Source: an uncultured Blautia sp.
GTDB taxonomy: Bacteria; Bacillota; Clostridia; Lachnospirales; Lachnospiraceae
Length of the DNA stretch: 64,000 nt
Direction: 5' to 3'
Assembly: GCA_900539525.1 (NCBI GenBank)
Contig: UQCM01000010.1
Coordinates: forward strand, 6,090 to 70,089
Position 1 is the first letter of the stretch, and each line of letters starts with the position of its first letter. A model generated the notes under the pieces. That model saw only the letters and a program-made list of their open reading frames with translations. It made no database searches and was not told where the DNA came from. Position numbers and translations under genes: made by a program. Of this stretch, positions 61,642-64,000 are shown in pieces.

Positions 61642-62643
61642 ATGGCAGAGAAAAAAAGAATTGATTTTTGCACGACTTGCAGAAAAAATACAGAGTATAC
61701 CTTAAAGAAACGAAATATCATAAAAACCATAAAGGACAAAGAGTACACATTTAGTGTTACATCTGCTGTATGTGATGAATGTGGTGAAGAGATGAACATT
61801 CCCGGATTGATTGACAAAAACATTAAGGAAGTAGACGAGCAGTACAGAACTTCTGAAGGAATTGTATCGATAGATGATATTGAGAAGCTCATGAAAATTT
61901 ATAAAATTGGAAAAGGGCCGTTATCACTCGCTCTTGGATTTGGAGAAGTGACGATTACGAGATATCTTTCTGGACAGATTCCATCAAAAGAATACTCAGA
62001 TGTTATTAAAGCAGCTTTGTCTTCTCCGGCATTTATGAAAGAAAAGCTTTATGAAAATAAGGATAAGATAGCATCAGCAGCTTACAACAAATCAATGAAT
62101 GCAGCGATACAGCTTGAAAACTTGTTTTCTGTATCAGATAAAATGCTGAGAGTAATTTCATATGTATTTGAAAGGCTGGAAGAAGTTACACCGCTTATGC
62201 TCCAGAAATTGCTTTACTTTATTCAAGGAGTATCTTATGCGCTGAATGGTAAGCCTATGTTTTCTGAAAACTGCCAGGCATGGGTACATGGACCGGTTTA
62301 TCCAGAAGTATATGAGATGTTCCGAGATTTCAAATACAATCCAATTGAAGATGCACGATTTGCTATTTTTGATGGAAATAAAGATGAACTCACTGAGGAT
62401 GAACGCAGAGTAGTAGATTTGGTTGTCAACACCTTTGGAGAATATGGTGGAAAGGTGCTGGAGAGAATAACACATAGTGAGAAACCATGGAAAAACGCAA
62501 GAAAGGGATATGGGGAAAATATTCCGTCAAACGAACTGCTCTCTATGGAAAGTATAAAATCATACTTTGTAGAAAAAAATGCAATATATGATTTTTCATC
62601 TGAGGATGGTCTGAGAAAATATATAGGGGAAATTATGAAATAA
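61642..62643 (+). CDS. Antitoxin with MqsA-like zinc finger, HTH and Panacea (DUF4065) domain
   Basis: The start at 61642 lies seven bases after GGAGG; an ATG at 61639 is also possible. Of 333 residues, 8-50 hold a zinc ribbon (CTTC..CDEC; Cys10, Cys13, Cys44, Cys47) as in MqsA/YgiT. Residues 75-130 are an HTH-like segment (LSLALGFGEVTITRYLSGQI). Residues 165-300 are a Panacea/DUF4065 domain (TPLMLQKLLYFIQGVSYALN; CQAWVHGPVYPEVYEMFRDF). Panacea domains are known as versatile antitoxin modules. Here it should neutralise the MqsR-like toxin upstream, with the HTH binding the promoter. Confidence 0.82.
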   Translation: MAEKKRIDFCTTCRKNTEYTLKKRNIIKTIKDKEYTFSVTSAVCDECGEEMNIPGLIDKNIKEVDEQYRTSEGIVSIDDIEKLMKIYKIGKGPLSLALGFGEVTITRYLSGQIPSKEYSDVIKAALSSPAFMKEKLYENKDKIASAAYNKSMNAAIQLENLFSVSDKMLRVISYVFERLEEVTPLMLQKLLYFIQGVSYALNGKPMFSENCQAWVHGPVYPEVYEMFRDFKYNPIEDARFAIFDGNKDELTEDERRVVDLVVNTFGEYGGKVLERITHSEKPWKNARKGYGENIPSNELLSMESIKSYFVEKNAIYDFSSEDGLRKYIGEIMK

Positions 62644-62990
62644 GTATGCTTTGACTTTTGCAGGAGCATAGTTGGTTGTAATTTGCTATATCTTTACTCC
62701 TGTTGGACATCACAATGCGGACTGGGAGATTGTTTTCTAAGAGGTAACCGTGAATATATTTATTGCCAGAACTCCATGTCCTATCTGCAATTCAGCTTGA
62801 GTGAAAAATCGAAGATGCATTGTGAAAGAGAGCATTTCAAAGCAATTAGTGGATAGAATGTCGTTTATGGTGTTTTAGAGAGCTATCAGTCTTTACTCGG
62901 ATTTGATTGGATAGATTAAGTAACTAATTGTCATATAGCATGAGATAATTACTGCTGAATGAGAAATTTAGAAAGAGGAGGTTAAATGAA
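62644..62990 (+). other. Non-coding AT-rich gap
   Basis: In these 347 bases I find no convincing gene, RNA or repeat. Frames are short and lack RBS. It lies between the toxin-antitoxin pair and an unknown gene. Confidence 0.5.
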
Positions 62991-63590
62991 ATGATAATTG
63001 ACGAAAATATTGTGGATTTAATATGCGAGTTAGAATATATAGTTGGACGACAGTGTTATAATCCGAATTCATATAATGGGTGGACGGGGGAAGAAGGGTG
63101 TTCGTTTCGATATCCGGTAAGTTTTTGCAAAAGTAAAGAAGCGTTAGAAAAAGGAGTATTGACGAAAGAGCGTGGAGCTATTAAACATATAGAACCAGAA
63201 ATGATAGCTACTGTCAAATATGCTTTTGGTTCTAATCATATATACATAGGCGATGCGATAAAATTGTTGCTTGAAAATATTGAAAAAAGATATGCAATTA
63301 GCTTTAATGACTTAGAAAAGATACGCATTGAAAAGAATGATTATGACTTAGAAAAGGCGCATATTCAAAAAAGAGACATTGAAAAAAGGTTGGAAAGAAA
63401 AGAAGTTGTTCAGATTAATCAAAACTGTATAAAGGTCGGAAAGGATATTCCGGCGGGGAGTTATTTGTTGATATGTCCGAAATCTGAAGATGGAAATCAT
63501 GTTTTGACACGTATACATATTTGTAAAAAAATGGTTATAAAAAACAAATTATATTGGATTGGGATAGAAAGATTGAACAAGTATTTTTAG
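62991..63590 (+). CDS. Hypothetical protein in AT-rich island
   Basis: The 199-residue product has AGGAGG about ten bases before the ATG. Residues 1-110 (LICELEYIVGRQCYNPNSYN, GWTGEEGCSFRYPVSF, YAFGSNHIYIGDAIKLLLEN) match nothing I recognise. Residues 105-145 are a charged coiled-coil-like stretch (KNDYDLEKAHIQKRDIEKRL). The C-terminal 60 residues contain IKVGKDIPAGSYLLICPKSE, resembling a small beta module seen in various Firmicute proteins. No signal peptide or membrane span is present. Function is unknown. Confidence 0.6.
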   Translation: MIIDENIVDLICELEYIVGRQCYNPNSYNGWTGEEGCSFRYPVSFCKSKEALEKGVLTKERGAIKHIEPEMIATVKYAFGSNHIYIGDAIKLLLENIEKRYAISFNDLEKIRIEKNDYDLEKAHIQKRDIEKRLERKEVVQINQNCIKVGKDIPAGSYLLICPKSEDGNHVLTRIHICKKMVIKNKLYWIGIERLNKYF

Positions 63591-63617
63591 AAGAGAAAGA
63601 TACCCTAATGAGTACGA

Positions 63618-63806
63618 ATGAATATATTATTTGTAAATCAAATTAGGTTTTTACTCATTATAATAAGGTCATCTGTAGGTTTTCTGAACAAAGGAAAAGT
63701 AAGTATCTATGTGGAAGAAGCTATTGAAAAATATAAGGTTACAGGAAACTATGGGAAAGGTGTCAAAGAAATAGGTCTTAAGCGACATGGTATACAAAAT
63801 CGATGA
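63618..63806 (+). CDS. Small uncertain open frame
   Basis: The 62-residue frame has no RBS, a hydrophobic start (ILFVNQIRFLLIIIRSSVG) and a basic C-terminal half (YVEEAIEKYKVTGNYGKGVK). The C-terminal part could be a fragment of a helix-turn-helix protein or transposase, but I recognise no family. It may not be real. Confidence 0.2.
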   Translation: MNILFVNQIRFLLIIIRSSVGFLNKGKVSIYVEEAIEKYKVTGNYGKGVKEIGLKRHGIQNR

Positions 63807-63849
63807 AATAAAGTTTGGGTTCATTATTTTTCCATAGCCCCCCCCGGAA

Positions 63850-63878
63850 TTGACTTTCTATACCACAGGTGCTAAAAT
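63850..63878 (+). promoter_or_regulatory. Promoter reading out of the right edge
   Basis: TTGACT (63850-63855), 17 bases and TAAAAT (63873-63878). A hairpin CGGGACAGC / GCTGTCCCG (63889-63922) lies in the leader. GAAAGAAGG followed by TTGAGAAAA at 63992 could start a gene beyond the window. Confidence 0.5.
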
Positions 63879-64000
63879 GTGTTAAAACCGGGACAGCAGA
63901 AAAGAAGGAAAACGCTGTCCCGTTCGGAAACAGGAGCAGAAGAACGGAGCTTCTTGTATAATACAAATATAAGGAATTCCGAGAAAGAAGGTTGAGAAAA

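Noticed and set aside
63618..63806. Transposase fragment
   Set aside because: No catalytic motif or terminal repeat is visible, so a mobile-element call is not supported.
1..64000. tRNA, rRNA or CRISPR arrays
   Set aside because: I scanned for T-loop-like and rRNA-like sequence and for direct repeats with unique spacers and found none convincing; this was by eye only.

Overview
The window looks like a 64 kb piece of chromosome from an anaerobic, spore-forming, low-to-moderate GC Firmicute, most likely of the Lachnospiraceae (Clostridia). The evidence is AGGAGG-type ribosome binding sites on almost every gene, the rimP-nusA-rnpM-ylxQ-infB-rbfA-nrnA-truB-ribF operon, a spore-coat cotJABC operon, FabK rather than FabI in fatty acid synthesis, a T-box-controlled tryptophan ABC transporter, FeoAB with its small Cys-rich partner, and the anaerobic ribonucleotide reductase activase. 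No genus can be fixed from the sequence alone. No rRNA, tRNA, CRISPR array, phage gene or intact insertion sequence was found.

Layout. 1-11.4 kb is mostly minus strand: DedA tail (plus), glmS, a polysaccharide nucleotide-sugar dehydratase behind a long leader, metA, cls-ligA and rluF. 11.5-12.5 kb is a decayed patch with a hypothetical gene, a frameshifted remnant and a cluster of palindromes. 12.5-24.2 kb is the translation/RNA operon, followed by rpsO and pnp. 24.2-30.2 kb holds trpXYZ behind a Trp T-box, nrdG-dut behind a promoter with NrdR-like boxes, and a secreted NlpC/P60-like protein. 30.4-34.1 kb (minus) has a NhaC antiporter and the cotJA-cotJB-cotJC-sodC operon. 34.2-39.4 kb is ftsW-feoA-feoB-small Cys-rich peptide-ASKHA protein. 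39.4-49.1 kb is a near-complete type II fatty acid and malonyl-CoA operon (acpP, fabK, fabD, fabG, fabF, accB, fabZ, accC, a fused accDA, a nitronate-monooxygenase-like protein) with a FabT-like operator at its promoter and a large terminator at its end. 49.2-60.9 kb has a DUF5722 secreted protein, gltX, a UvrD-type helicase, a DUF1292 protein, xth, an ABC-F ATPase, a GH13-like protein that appears to have lost its catalytic residues, a DUF5662 protein and luxS. 61-63.85 kb is an AT-rich island with an MqsR-like toxin, an antitoxin that combines an MqsA-like zinc finger and HTH with a Panacea (DUF4065) domain, and unknown genes.

The most unusual layer is the repeats. At least three families of short palindromic or mosaic elements sit in intergenic space, often exactly at the 3' end of a gene. 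Two copies of a 163-bp element with terminal inverted repeats (5570-5732 and 54472-54634) both supply the TAG stop codon of the neighbouring gene from their terminal TAGTATAACCC. Other repeats overlap the stop codons at 30211, 39391 and 40693, and one 27-bp palindrome is translated as the C-terminal tail of the helicase.

Best candidates for a new or under-described system are the 163-bp element family and its stop-codon behaviour, the inactive-looking GH13 protein, and the MqsR/Panacea toxin-antitoxin pair whose toxin has no ordinary start codon downstream of its promoter.
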